Source: Calendula officinalis
Taxonomy: Eukaryota; Streptophyta; Magnoliopsida; Asterales; Asteraceae
Assembly: GCA_963853835.1 (NCBI GenBank)
Contig: OY970822.1
Coordinates: 91,612,000-91,675,999, forward strand
Reading direction: 5' to 3'
Length of the DNA stretch: 64,000 nt
Within the stretch, counting starts at the first letter, position 1. The number at the start of each line of letters is the position of its first letter. The notes under the pieces were generated by a model. The model was not told the DNA's origin and searched no databases. It was given only the letters and a program-made list of their open reading frames with translations. Position numbers and translations under genes: made by a program. Positions 1-8,650 of this stretch are shown in pieces.

Positions 1-249
1 GTAGCAGTAGGAGCAGTAGTAGCAGTAGTCTGAGTAGTAGCAGCAGGAGTAGGAGCAGTAGAAGTAGTAGCAGCCGCAGTAGCAGTAGCAGTAGTAGGAG
101 TAGGAGCAGCAGCAGTAGTAGCAGTAGCAGCAGCTGTAGGAGCTGAACTAGGAGCAGTAGTAGCAGTATTCTGAGTAGTAGCAGTAGCAGTAGTAGATGT
201 AGCAGCAGGAGTAGGAGCAGTAGCAGTAGCAGCAGCAGCAATAGCAGTA
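1..249. repeat. End piece of a higher-order unit cut by the window edge
   Basis: Holds the S landmark (agctgaac at 141) and the short stretch that precedes landmark T in other units. It matches 4172-4420 at an offset of 4171 bases, so it is the final part of a unit that begins outside the window. Confidence 0.85.
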
Positions 250-3200
250 TTAGGAGTCGCAGCAGCAGTACCAGCAGTAGCAATTGCAGTAGCTGTAGTA
301 GTAGCTGTAGCAGCAGTAGCAGTAGCATAAATAGCAGTAGCAGTAGCAGCAGGAGTAGGAGTAGTAGCAGTAGCAGCAGCAGCAGTAGCAGTAGCTTGAG
401 TTGGAGCAGCAGCGTAGCAGCAGCAGCAGTAGCAGTAGCAGTTGTAGAAGTAGTAGTAGCAATAGCATGAGCAGCAGCAATAGCATTAGCAGTAGCAGTA
501 GCAGTAGAAGCAGCAGTAGCCGCAGTAGCAGTACAGTAGTAGGAGTAGCAGTAGCAATAGCAGTAGTAGCAGTAGTAGTAGCAGCAGTAGCAGAAGAAAT
601 AGCAGCAGCAGCAGTAGCAGCAACAATAGTAGTAGCAGCATCAATAGCAGTAGCAGTAGTAGTAGCAGTACTAGCAGTAGTAGCAGTAGTAGGAGTAGTA
701 GCAGCAACAGTAGCAGTAGTAGGAGTAGGACCTGTAGTAGCAGTAGGAGCAGTAGTAGCAGTAGTCTGAGTTGTTGCAGTAGCAGCAGGACTAGGAGCAA
801 CAGAAGTAGTATCAGTAGCAGCAGCAGTAGTAGCAGCAACAGTAGCAGTAGCAGTAGCAGCAGCAGCAGTAGCGGTAGCAGTTACAGTAGCCGTAGAAGC
901 AGCTGCAACAGTAGTAGCAGTAGCAGTAGAAGTAATAGTTTCAGTAGCGGTAGCGGAAGCAGCAGCAGTAGCAGTAGCAGCATTAGCAGTAGCAGCAGTA
1001 GCAGTAGCCGTAGCAGTAGCAGTAGCAGTAGCAGCAGTAGTAGCAGTAGCAGTAGCAGTAGCAGTAGCAGCAATAGTAGCAGTAGCAGCAGCAGCAGCAG
1101 TAGCAGGAGCAACATCAGTAGCAGTAGTAGTAGCAGTAGCAGTAGTAGCAGCAGTAATAGCAGTAGCAGTAGCAGCAGGAGTAGGAGCAATAATAGTAGT
1201 AGCAGCTGCAGTAGCAGTAGCAGCAGCAGAAGTAGTAGTAGCAGCAGCAGCAGTAGCAGTAGCAGAAACAGTAGCAGTAGTAGGAGTAGTAGCAGTAGCA
1301 GCAGGAGTAGGAGCCGATGTAGTAGGAGCAGCAGCAGTAGGAGCAGTAGCAGTAGCAGTAGTAGCAGCAGCAGTAGCAGTAGCAGTAGTAGTAGTAGTAG
1401 TAGTAGTAGAAGTAGCAGTAGCAGTAGCAGTAGCAGTAGCAGTAGAAGTAGCAGTAGCAGTAGTAGTAGCAGTAGTAGCAGTAGCAGCAGCTGTAGGAGC
1501 AGAAGTTGGAGCAGTAGCAGTAGCAGCACCAGTAGTAGTAGTATCAGCAGGAGTAGGAGCAGTAGTAGTAGCAGCACCAGTAGCAGTTGTAGCTGCAGTA
1601 GCAGTAGCAGTAGTAGTAGTTGTAGTCTGAGGAGTAGCAGTAGCAACAGGAGTAGGAGCAGCAGTAATAGTAGCAGTAGTAGCAGCAGCATCAGCAGTAG
1701 CAGCAGCAGTAGAAGCAGCAGTAGCAACATCAGCAGTAGCAGTAGCAGTAGTAGGAGTTGCAGTAGCAGTTGCAGTACTAGCAGCAGTAGCAGTTGTAGT
1801 AGCAGTAGTAGTAGCAGTAGCAGCAGCAGTAGTAGCAGCAGCAGTTATAACAGTAGCAGTAGTAGCAGGAGTCGGAGCAGTAGCAGTAGCAGCAGTAGCA
1901 TTAGTAGTAGCAGCAGCAGTAGTAGCTGCAGCAATAATAGCAGTAGCAGTAGTAGCAGTAGCAGCAGGAGTCGGAGCAGTAACAGTATCAGCAGTAGCAT
2001 TAGTAGTTGCAGCAGCAGTAGTAGCTGCAGCAGTAATAGCAGTAGCAGTAGTAGCAGTAGCAGCAGGAGTCGGAGCAGTAGCAGTAGCAGTAGTAGGAGT
2101 TGCAGCAGCAGCAGCAGTAGCAGTTGCAGTAGGAGCAGTAGCAGCAGTAGTAGTAGCAGCAGTAGCAGCAACAGTAATAGCTGTAGCAGTAGTAGCAGTA
2201 GGAGCAGCAGCAGTAGCAGCAGTAGCAGTAGCGGTAGTAGCAGTAGTAGGAGTAGGAGCAGTAGTAGTAGTAGCAGTAGTAGCAATATCAGTAGCAGCAG
2301 GAATAGGAGCAGTAGCAGCAGCAGTAGCAGTAGCAGTAGCAGTAGCAGTAGTAGGAGCAGAAGTAGGAGCAGTAGTAGTAGCAGTAGTAGTAGTAGCAGC
2401 TGTAGTAGCAGCAGCGGTAATAGCAGTAGCAGCAGTAGCAGCAGGAGTAGGAGCAGTAGCAGTAGTAGGAGTTGCAGTTAAAGCAGCAGCAGGAGTAGGA
2501 ACAGTAGCAGTAGCAGCAGTAGCAGTAGCCGTAGCAGTAGCAGTAGCCATAGCAGGAGCTGTAGCAGTAGCATGAGCTGTAGCAGTAGCACTAGCAGTAG
2601 CATTAGCAACAACAGCAGCAGTAGCAGCAACAGCAGCAGCAACAGCAATAGCAGTAGAAGTAGCAGTTACAGTAGCCGTAGAAGCAACAGCAGCAGTAGC
2701 AGTAGCAGGAGCAGGAGCAGTAGCAGTAGCAGCAGCAGTAGCAGCAGCAACACCAGCAGTAGCAGCAACAGTAGCAGTAGCAGCAGCGCTAGTAGTCGCA
2801 GCAGCTGTAGCAACAGCAGTAGCGGTAGAAGTAGTAGCAGTAGTAGGAGTAGGAGCAAAAGTAGCAGTAGTAGCAGTAGTAGCAGTAGGAGCAGTAGTAG
2901 CAGTAGTCTGAGTAGTAGCAGCAGGAGTAGGAGCAGTAAAGTTAGTAGCAGCCGCAGTAGCAGTAGTAGTAGCAGTAGTAGCAGTAGCAACAGCTGTAGG
3001 AGCAGCACTAGGAGCAGTAGTAGCAGTATTCTGAGTAGCAGCAGTAGTATTAGTAGCTGTAGCAGCAGGAGTAGGAGCAGTAGCAGCAGTAGCAGTAGCA
3101 GTAGTAGGAGTTGCAGCAGCAATACCAGTAGTAGCAGTTGCAGTAGCAGTAGTACTAGCAGTAGCAGCAGTAGCAGTAGCATAAATAGCAGTAGCAGTAG

Positions 3201-3324
3201 GAGTAGTAGCTGTAGCAGCAGTAGCAGTAGCAGTAGCAGTAGCTTCAGTTGGAGCAGCAGCAGTAGCAGCTGTAGCAGTAGTAGTAGCAGCAGTATCGGT
3301 AGCCGTAGAAGTAGCAGTAGCCAT
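250..3324 (-). CDS. Candidate Ala/Thr-rich open frame, 1,024 codons; coding unproven
   Basis: Starts at the outer M of U1 (MATATSTATDTAATTT) and reads almost only Ala and Thr, with Pro in APTPAAT and TPTTAT words, down to the Y deletion at 533. After Y the frame becomes about 40 codons of nearly pure Leu, after X it becomes Cys/Tyr-rich, and it stops at the TAA of landmark T. There is no signal peptide, domain or ribosome-binding site before the Met, and the Ala/Thr frame itself stays open upstream to 4584, so the Met is probably an internal residue. The Leu and Cys/Tyr tail is what an out-of-frame read of the same triplets must give. This could be a fragment of a repetitive surface or mucin-like protein, or no gene at all. 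Confidence 0.17.
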   Translation of the reverse strand: MATATSTATDTAATTTATAATAAAPTEATATATATAATATTPTATAIYATATAATASTTATATATTGIAAATPTTATATAATAPTPAATATNTTAATQNTATTAPSAAPTAVATATTATTTATAAATNFTAPTPAATTQTTATTAPTATTATTATFAPTPTTATTSTATAVATAAATTSAAATATVAATAGVAAATAAATATAPAPATATAAVASTATVTATSTAIAVAAAVAATAAVVANATASATATAHATATAPAMATATATATATAATATVPTPAAALTATPTTATAPTPAATAATAITAAATTAATTTTATTTAPTSAPTTATATATATAAATAPIPAATDIATTATTTTAPTPTTATTATATAATAAAPTATTATAITVAATAATTTAATAPTATATAAAAATPTTATATAPTPAATATTATAITAAATTAAATTNATADTVTAPTPAATATTATAIIAAATTAAATTNATAATATAPTPATTATVITAAATTAAATATTTATTTATAASTATATATPTTATATADVATAASTAAATADAAATTATITAAPTPVATATPQTTTTTTATATAATTATGAATTTAPTPADTTTTGAATATAPTSAPTAAATATTATTTATATSTATATATATATSTTTTTTTTATATAAATTATATAPTAAAPTTSAPTPAATATTPTTATVSATATAAAATTTSAAATATAAATTIIAPTPAATATAITAATTATATTTATDVAPATAAAAATATIAATATATATATTAATATATATATATAATANAATATAAASATATETITSTATATTVAAASTATVTATATAAAATATATVAATTAAATDTTSVAPSPAATATTQTTATTAPTATTGPTPTTATVAATTPTTATTASTATTTATAIDAATTIVAATAAAAISSATAATTTATTAIATATPTTVLLLRLLLLLLLLLLLMLLLLLMLLLLLLLQLLLLLLLLLRCCSNSSYCYCCCCYCYYSYSCCYCYCYLCYCYCCYSYYYSYCNCYCWYCCCDS
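412..418. other. X class: recurrent single-base deletion (agcgtagcag)
   Basis: In the word gagcagcagcgtagcag one a is missing between agc and gt, so the triplet phase steps by one deleted base. Off-phase base pairs are at 414, 4585, 11562, 19952, 40782, 47911, 55835 and 63777. Two further sites have the same shift but a changed pair: gc at 18192 and ct at 39013. All lie about 162 bases above a T landmark and follow the ttgagttgg word. Confidence 0.85.
531..537. other. Y class: recurrent single-base deletion (agtacagtag)
   Basis: The word gcagtacagtag lacks a g relative to gcagtagcagtag. Off-phase pairs are at 533, 4704, 11867, 13681, 14009, 20257, 32625, 34502, 34833, 41087, 48216, 50433, 56140 and 58354. 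A variant with cc instead of ac is at 50102 and 58023. Each shifts the Ala/Thr frame in the same direction as X. Confidence 0.85.
1844..1851. other. Recurrent palindrome GTTATAAC
   Basis: A perfect 8-base palindrome set in agcagcagttataacagtag. It recurs about once or more per unit, for example at 1844, 6015, 8653 and near 13084, 15303, 19556, 23996, 33901, 40381, 44955, 52909 and 60831. It is one of the few AT-rich words in the array. On the minus strand it reads Val-Ile-Thr. Confidence 0.6.
1867..2163. repeat. 99-bp tandem sub-repeat
   Basis: The word aggagtcgg recurs at 1867, 1966 and 2065, exactly 99 bases apart, each followed by the same run through attagtagt and a ctgcagca word. It reads on the minus strand as a 33-residue Ala/Thr block that begins APTPAAT and contains an Asn. 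The same 99-bp spacing is seen at 24117 and 24216. Confidence 0.8.
2548..3324 (-). repeat. Paired M landmark sub-repeats of about 0.78 kb
   Basis: The triplet cat in the context gtagccatagcaggagct, read on the minus strand as Pro-Ala-Met, occurs in pairs: 2548/3322, 16132/16933, 24858/25647, 30906/31695, 36941/37736, 45823/46612, 53753/54521 and 61689/62469. A pair at 9483/10266 has lost its second Met (tat gives Ile). A lone site is at 6746. Pair spacing is 768 to 801 bases and always a multiple of three. The stretch after the outer Met reads APTE then IYATAT, that after the inner Met APTQ then IYATAT, so the two are related tandem sub-repeats. The T-X segment also has a PTQ and an IYATAT word and may be a third member. 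Confidence 0.7.
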
Positions 3325-3994
3325 AGCAGGAGCTGTAGCAGTAGCATGAGCTGTAGCAGTAGCACTAGCAGCACCAGTAGCAACAACAGCAGCAGTAGCA
3401 GCAACAGCAGCCGTAGCAGCAGCAACAGCAATAGCAATAGAAGTAGCAGTTACGGTAGCCGTAGAAGCAACAGCAGCAGCAATAGCAGTAGCAGTAGCAG
3501 TAGCAGGAGCAGTAGCAGTAGCAGCAGTAGTAGCAGCAGCAACACCAGCAGTAGCAGCAACAGTAGCAGTAGCAGTAGCAGCAGCACTAGTAGCAGCAGC
3601 AGTAGCAGCAACAGTAGCAGTAGCAGTAGTAGAAGCAGTAGTAGCAGTAGTAGGAGTAGTAGCAGTATCAGCAGGAGTAGAAGCAGTAGTAGCAGTAGTA
3701 GGAGTAGTAGCAGTAGCACTCGCAGTAGCAGTATTCGTAGCAGCAGCAGTAGCAGTAGCACCAGCAGCAGCAGTAGCAGTAGTTTGAGTTGTAGCAGTAG
3801 CAACAGGAGGTGGAGCAGCAGCAACAGTAGCAGTAACAGCAGCAGTAGTAGCAGCAGCAGTAGAAGTAGCAGCAGTATTAGTAGCCGTAGCAGCAGGAGT
3901 AGGAGCAACATCAGTAGTAGCAATAATAACAGCACTAGTAGCAGCAGCAGTAGCAGCAGCAGTAGCAGCAGCAGCAGTAGCAGTAGTAGGAGTC

Positions 3995-3999
3995 GGGGG
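3995..3999. other. G5 landmark (gtcgggggagt)
   Basis: The only G run of five in the array. It occurs once per M pair, about 0.65 kb above the outer M, at 3995, 10912, 17558, 26311, 32359, 38379, 47264, 55188 and 63133. On the minus strand it reads Thr-Pro-Pro-Thr. Useful as a landmark; one run of five is not a quadruplex motif. Confidence 0.85.
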
Positions 4000-4420
4000 A
4001 GTAGTAGCAGTAGTAGCAATAGTAGGAGTAGTAGCAGTAGCAACATGAGTAGGAACAGTAGCAGTAGCAGTAGCAGCAGTAGGAGTAGGAGCAGTAGCAG
4101 CAGTAGTAGCAGTAGCAGCAGGAGTAGGAGCAGTAGCAGCAGTAGCTGTAGCAACAGTAGTAGCGGTAGTAGTAGTAGCAGTAGTAGGAGTAGTCTGAGT
4201 AGTAACAGTAGGAGTAGGAGCAGTAGAAGTAGTAGCAGCCGCAGTAGCATAAGCAGTAGCAGTAGTAGGAGTAGGAGCAGCAGCAGTAGTAGCAGTAGCA
4301 GCAGCTGTAGGAGCTGAACTAGGAGCAGTAGTAGCAGTATTCTGAGTAGTAGCAGTAGCAGTAGTAGATGTAGCAGCAGGAGTAGGAGCAGTAGCAGTAG
4401 CAGCAGCAGCAATAGCAGTA

Positions 4421-7400
4421 TTAGGAGTCGCAGCAGCAGTACCAGCAGTAGCAATTGCAGTAGCTGTAGTAGTAGCTGTAGCAGCAGTAGCAGTAGCATA
4501 AATAGCAGTAGCAGTAGCAGCAGGAGTAGGAGTAGTAGCAGTAGCAGCAGCAGCAGTAGCAGTAGCTTGAGTTGGAGCAGCAGCGTAGCAGCAGCAGCAG
4601 TAGCAGTAGCAGTTGTAGAAGTAGTAGTAGCAATAGCATGAGCAGCAGCAATAGCATTAGCAGTAGCAGTAGCAGTAGAAGCAGCAGTAGCTGCAGTAGC
4701 AGTACAGTAGTAGGAGTAGCAGTAGCAATAGCAGTAGTAGCAGTAGTAGTAGCAGCAGTAGCAGAAGAAATAGCAGCAGCAGCAGTAGCAGCAACAATAG
4801 TAGTAGCAGCATCAATAGCAGTAGCAGTAGTAGTAGCAGTACTAGCAGTAGTAGCAGTAGTAGGAGTAGTAGCAGCAACAGTAGCAGTAGTAGGAGTAGG
4901 ACCTGTAGTAGCAGTAGTAGCAGTAGGAGCAGTAGTAGCAGTAGTCTGAGTTGTTGCAGTAGCAGCAGGACTAGGAGCAACAGAAGTAGTATCAGTAGCA
5001 GCAGCAGTAGTAGCAGCAACAGTAGCAGTAGCAGTAGCAGCAGCAGCAGTAGCGGTAGCAGTTACAGTAGCCGTAGAAGCAGCTGCAACAGTAGTAGCAG
5101 TAGCAGTAGAAGTAATAGTTTCAGTAGCGGTAGAGGAAGCAGCAGCAGTAGCAGTAGCAGCATTAGCAGTAGCAGCAGTAGCAGTAGCCGTAGCAGTAGC
5201 AGTAGCAGTAGCAGCAGTAGTAGCAGTAGCAGTAGCAGTAGCAGTAGCAGCAATAGTAGCAGTAGCAGCAGCAGCAGCAGTAGCAGGAGCAACATCAGTA
5301 GCAGTAGTAGTAGCAGTAGCAGTAGTAGCAGCAGTAATAGCAGTAGCAGTAGCAGCAGGAGTAGGAGCAATAATAGTAGTAGCAGCTGCAGTAGCAGTAG
5401 CAGCAGCAGAAGTAGTAGTAGCAGCAGCAGCAGTAGCAGTAGCAGAAACAGTAGCAGTAGTAGGAGTAGTAGCAGTAGCAGCAGGAGTAGGAGCCGATGT
5501 AGTAGGGGCAGCAGCAGTAGGAGCAGTAGCAGTAGCAGTAGTAGCAGCAGCAGTAGCAGTAGCAGTAGTAGTAGTAGTAGTAGAAGTAGCAGTAGCAGTA
5601 GCAGTAGCAGTAGCAGTAGCAGTAGCAGTAGTAGTAGCAGTAGTAGCAGTAGCAGCAGCTGTAGGAGCAGAAGTTGGAGCAGTAGCAGTAGCAGCACCAG
5701 TAGTAGTAGTATCAGCAGGAGTAGGAGCAGTAGTAGTAGCAGCACCAGTAGCAGTTGTAGCTGCAGTAGCAGTAGCAGTAGTAGTAGTTGTAGTCTGAGG
5801 AGTAGCAGTAGCAACAGGAGTAGGAGCAGCAGTAATAGTAGCAGTAGTAGCAGCAGCAGCATCAGCAGTAGCAGCAGCAGTAGAAGCAGCAGTAGCAACA
5901 TCAGCAGTAGCAGTAGCAGTAGTAGGAGTTGCAGTAGCAGTTGCAGTACAAGCAGCAGTAGCAGTTGTAGTAGCAGTAGTAGTAGCAGTAGCAGCAGCAG
6001 TAGTAGCAGCAGCAGTTATAACAGTAGCAGTAGTAGCAGGAGTCGGAGCAGTAGCAGTAGCAGCAGTAGCATTAGTAGTAGCAGCAGCAGTAGTAGCTGC
6101 AGCAATAATAGCAGTAGCAGTAGTAGCAGTAGCAGCAGGAGTCGGAGCAGTAACAGTAGCAGCAGTAGCATTAGTAGTTGCAGCAGCAGTAGTAGCTGCA
6201 GCAGTAATAGCAGTAGAAGTAGTAGCAGTAGCAGCAGGAGTCGGAGCAGTAGCAGTAGCAGTAGTAGGAGTTGCAGCAGCAGCAGCAGTAGCAGTTACAG
6301 TAGGAGCAGTAGCAGCAGTAGTAGTAGCAGCAGTAGCAGCAATAGTAATAGCTGTAGCAGTAGTAGCAGTAGGAGCAGCAGCAGTAGCAGCAGTAGCAGT
6401 AGCGGTAGTAGCAGTAGTAGGAGTAGGAGCAGTAGTAGTAGTAGCAGTAGTAGCAATATCAGTAGCAGCAGGAATAGGAGCAGTAGCAGCAGCAGTAGCA
6501 GTAGCAGTAGCAGTAGCAGTAGTAGGAGCAGAAGTAGGAGCAGTAGTAGTAGCAGTAGTAGTAGTAGCAGCTGTAGTAGCAGCAGCGGTAATAGCAGTAG
6601 CAGCAGTAGCAGCAGGAGTAGGAGCAGTAGCAGTAGCAGCAGCAGCAGTAGCAGTAGTAGGAGTTGCAGTTGCAGCAGCAGCAGGAGTAGGAACAGTAGC
6701 AGTAGCAGCAGTAGCAGTAGCCGTAGCAGTAGCAGTAGCAGTAGCCATAGCAGGAGCTGTAGCAGTAGCAGTAGCAGCAGCAGTAGCAGCAGCAACACCA
6801 GCAGTAGCAGCAACAGTAGTAGTAGTAGTAGCAGCAGCGCTAATAGCCGCAGCAGCTGTAGCAACAGCAGTAGCGGTAGAAGTAGTAGCAGTAGTAGGAG
6901 TAGGAGCAAAAGTAGCAGTAGTAGCAGTAGTAGCAGTAGGAGCAGTAGTAGCAGGAGTCGGAGCAGTAGCAGTAGCAGCAGTAGCATTAGTAGTAGCAGC
7001 AGCAGTAGTAGCTGCAGCAATAATAGCAGTAGTAGTAGCAGTAGTAGCAGGAGTCGGAGCAGTAGCAGTAGCATCAGTAGCATTAGTAGTAGCAGCAGCA
7101 GTAGTAGCTGCAGCAGTAATAGCAGTAGCAGTAGTAGCAGTAGCAGCAGGAGTCAGAGCAGTAGCAGTAGCAGTAGTAGGAGTTGCAGCAGCAGCAGCAG
7201 TAGCAGTTGCAGTAGGAGCAGTAGCAGCAGTAGTAGTAGCAGCAGTAGCAGCAGCAGTAATAGCTGTAACAGTAGTAGCAGTAGGAGCAGCAGCAGCAGC
7301 AGTAGCAGTAGCGGTAGTAGCAGTAGTAGGAGTAAGAGCAGTAGTAGTAGTAGCAGTAGTAGCAGTAGGAGCAGTAGTAGCAGTAGTCTGAGTTATTGCA

Positions 7401-8650
7401 GTAGCAGCAGGACTAGGAGCAACAGAAGTAGTAACAGTAGCAGCAGCAGTAGTAGCAGCAACAGTAGCAGTAGCAGCAGCAGTAGCGGTAGAAGTTACAG
7501 TAGCCGTAGAAGCAGCAGCAACAGTAGTAGCAGTAACAGTTTCAGTAGCTTTAGCGGAAGCAGCAGCAGTAGCAGTAGCAGCAGTAGCAGCAGTAGCGGT
7601 AGCCGTAGCAGTAGCAGTAGCAGTAGCAGTAGCAGCAGTAGTAGCAGTAGCAGTAGCAGTAGCCGCAATAGTAGCAGTAGCAGCAGCAGCAGTAGCAGGA
7701 GCAACATCAGTAGCAGTAGTAGTAGCAGTAGCAGTAGTAGCAGCAGTAATAGCAGTAGCAGTAGCAGCAGGAGTAGGAGCAACAACAGTAGTAGCAGCTG
7801 CAGTAGCAGTAGCAGCAGCAGAAGTAGTACTAGCAGCAGCAGTAGCAGTAGCAGAAACAGTAGCAGTAGTAGGAGTAGTAGCAGTAGCAGCAGGAGTATG
7901 AGCCGATGTAGTAGTAGCAGCAGATGTAGGAGCAGTAGCAGTAGCAGTAATAGCAGCAGCAGTAGCAGTAGCAGTAGTAGAAGTAGTAGTAGTAGTAGCA
8001 GTAGCAGTAGCAGTAGCAGTAGCCGTAGCAGTAGCAGTAGCAGTAGCAGTAGTAGTAGCAGTAGTAGCAGTAGCAGCAGCTGTAGGAGCAGAAGTTGGAG
8101 CAGTAGCAGTAGCACCACAAGTAGTAGTAGTAGCAGCAGGAGTAGGAGCAGTAGTAGTAGCAGCACCAGTAGCAGTTGTAGCTGCAGTAGCAGTAGCAGT
8201 AGTAGTTGTTGTAGTCTGAGGAGTAGCAGTAGCAACAAGAGTAGGAGCAGCAGTAATAGTAGCAGTAGTAGCAGCAGCAGCAGTAGCAGCAGCAGTAGAA
8301 GCAGCAGTAGCAACATCAGCAGTAGCAGTAGCAGTAGCAGTAGTAGGAGTTGCAGTAGCAGTTGCAGTAAGCAGTAGTAGTAGCAGCACCAGTAGCAGTT
8401 GTAGCTGCAGTAGCAGTAGCAGTAGTAGTAGTTGTAGTCTGATATGTAGCAGTAGCAACAGGAGTAGGAGCAGCAGTAATAGTAGCAGTAGTAGCAGCAG
8501 CAGCAGTAGCAGCAGCAGTAGAAGCAGCAGTAGCAACATCAGCAGTAGCAGTAGCAGTAGTAGGAGTTGCAGTAGCAGTTGCAGTACTAGCAGCAGTAGC
8601 AGTTGTAGTAGCAGTAGTAGTAGCAGTAGCAGCAGCAGTAGTAGCAGCAA
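4421..8650 (-). CDS. Candidate open frame with Leu-rich head and Ala/Thr body; coding unproven
   Basis: The called frame opens with about 90 nearly pure Leu codons (8370-8650), then becomes Ala/Thr at the 8369 junction and stays so to the Y deletion at 4704. It then ends through Leu-rich and Cys/Tyr-rich tails at the TAA of landmark T. The Leu head is the wrong phase of the neighbouring repeat, exposed by the one-base junction. Only 4706-8368 is true Ala/Thr phase. Unit U2 is chimeric here, so this frame is likely a by-product of rearrangement. Confidence 0.12.
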   Translation of the reverse strand: MLLLLLLLLLLLLLLQLLLLLVLQLLLQLLLLLLLLLMLLLLLLLLLLLLLLLLLLLLLLLLLLLLLLHIRLQLLLLLLLLQLQLLLVLLLLLLTATATATPTTATATATADVATAASTAAATAAAATTATITAAPTLVATATPQTTTTTTATATAATTATGAATTTAPTPAATTTTCGATATAPTSAPTAAATATTATTTATATATATATATATATATTTTTSTTATATAAAITATATAPTSAATTTSAHTPAATATTPTTATVSATATAAASTTSAAATATAAATTVVAPTPAATATAITAATTATATTTATDVAPATAAAATATIAATATATATTAATATATATATATATAATAATATAAASAKATETVTATTVAAASTATVTSTATAAATATVAATTAAATVTTSVAPSPAATAITQTTATTAPTATTATTTTALTPTTATTATATAAAAAPTATTVTAITAAATAATTTAATAPTATATAAAAATPTTATATALTPAATATTATAITAAATTAAATTNATDATATAPTPATTATTTAIIAAATTAAATTNATAATATAPTPATTAPTATTATTATFAPTPTTATTSTATAVATAAAAISAAATTTTTVAATAGVAAATAAATATATAPAMATATATATATATAATATVPTPAAAATATPTTATAAAATATAPTPAATAATAITAAATTAATTTTATTTAPTSAPTTATATATATAAATAPIPAATDIATTATTTTAPTPTTATTATATAATAAAPTATTATAITIAATAATTTAATAPTVTATAAAAATPTTATATAPTPAATATTSTAITAAATTAAATTNATAATVTAPTPAATATTATAIIAAATTAAATTNATAATATAPTPATTATVITAAATTAAATATTTATTTATAACTATATATPTTATATADVATAASTAAATADAAAATTATITAAPTPVATATPQTTTTTTATATAATTATGAATTTAPTPADTTTTGAATATAPTSAPTAAATATTATTTATATATATATATATSTTTTTTATATAAATTATATAPTAAAPTTSAPTPAATATTPTTATVSATATAAAATTTSAAATATAAATTIIAPTPAATATAITAATTATATTTATDVAPATAAAAATATIAATATATATATTAATATATATATATAATANAATATAAASSTATETITSTATATTVAAASTATVTATATAAAATATATVAATTAAATDTTSVAPSPAATATTQTTATTAPTATTATTGPTPTTATVAATTPTTATTASTATTTATAIDAATTIVAATAAAAISSATAATTTATTAIATATPTTVLLLQLLLLLLLLLLLMLLLLLMLLLLLLLQLLLLLLLLLRCCSNSSYCYCCCCYCYYSYSCCYCYCYLCYCYCCYSYYYSYCNCYCWYCCCDS
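8147..8590. repeat. 223-bp local tandem duplication with a one-base frame change
   Basis: The word cagcaccagtagcag is at 8161 and again at 8384, followed in both by ttgtagctgcag and then tctgag or tctgat. The junction is at 8369, where an extra a sits between agt and agc. The 223-bp step is one more than a multiple of three, so the Ala/Thr phase changes here. This is the only phase change in the window in this direction. Confidence 0.8.

Larger units (their letters stand above)
250..4420. repeat. Higher-order unit U1 (4,171 bp)
   Basis: Runs from one T landmark (250) to the next (4421). Landmark order is T 250, X 414, Y 533, M 2548 and 3322, G5 3995, S 4312. It lacks the second T and the Y-Z-Y dimer found in U3, U7 and U8, so it is a short unit form. 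The stretch 1 to about 2570 is repeated at 4172 to about 6770. The period of 4,171 is one more than a multiple of three, and this equals the net effect of the two single-base deletions X and Y. Confidence 0.85.

Noticed and set aside
882..1730. Many minus-strand frames of nearly pure Leu that could look like membrane segments
   Set aside because: CTA and CTG codons are the automatic reading of the repeat in this phase. The frames occur everywhere, start at arbitrary Met codons and have no loops or charged flanks.
2530..2590. Shine-Dalgarno-like aggag words ahead of ATG codons
   Set aside because: aggag comes from Pro triplets (agg ag) and is scattered all over the + strand. At the atgagctg sites it lies 13 bases from the ATG, and nothing comparable precedes the minus-strand Met words.
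3322..3346. Divergent gene pair with start codons about 20 bases apart (cat and atg)
   Set aside because: Both are internal words of the same repeat. The intervening 20 bases are ordinary repeat with no promoter or operator.
3995..3999. G-quadruplex at the ggggg run
   Set aside because: Only one G run of three or more is present locally; the others are gg at most.
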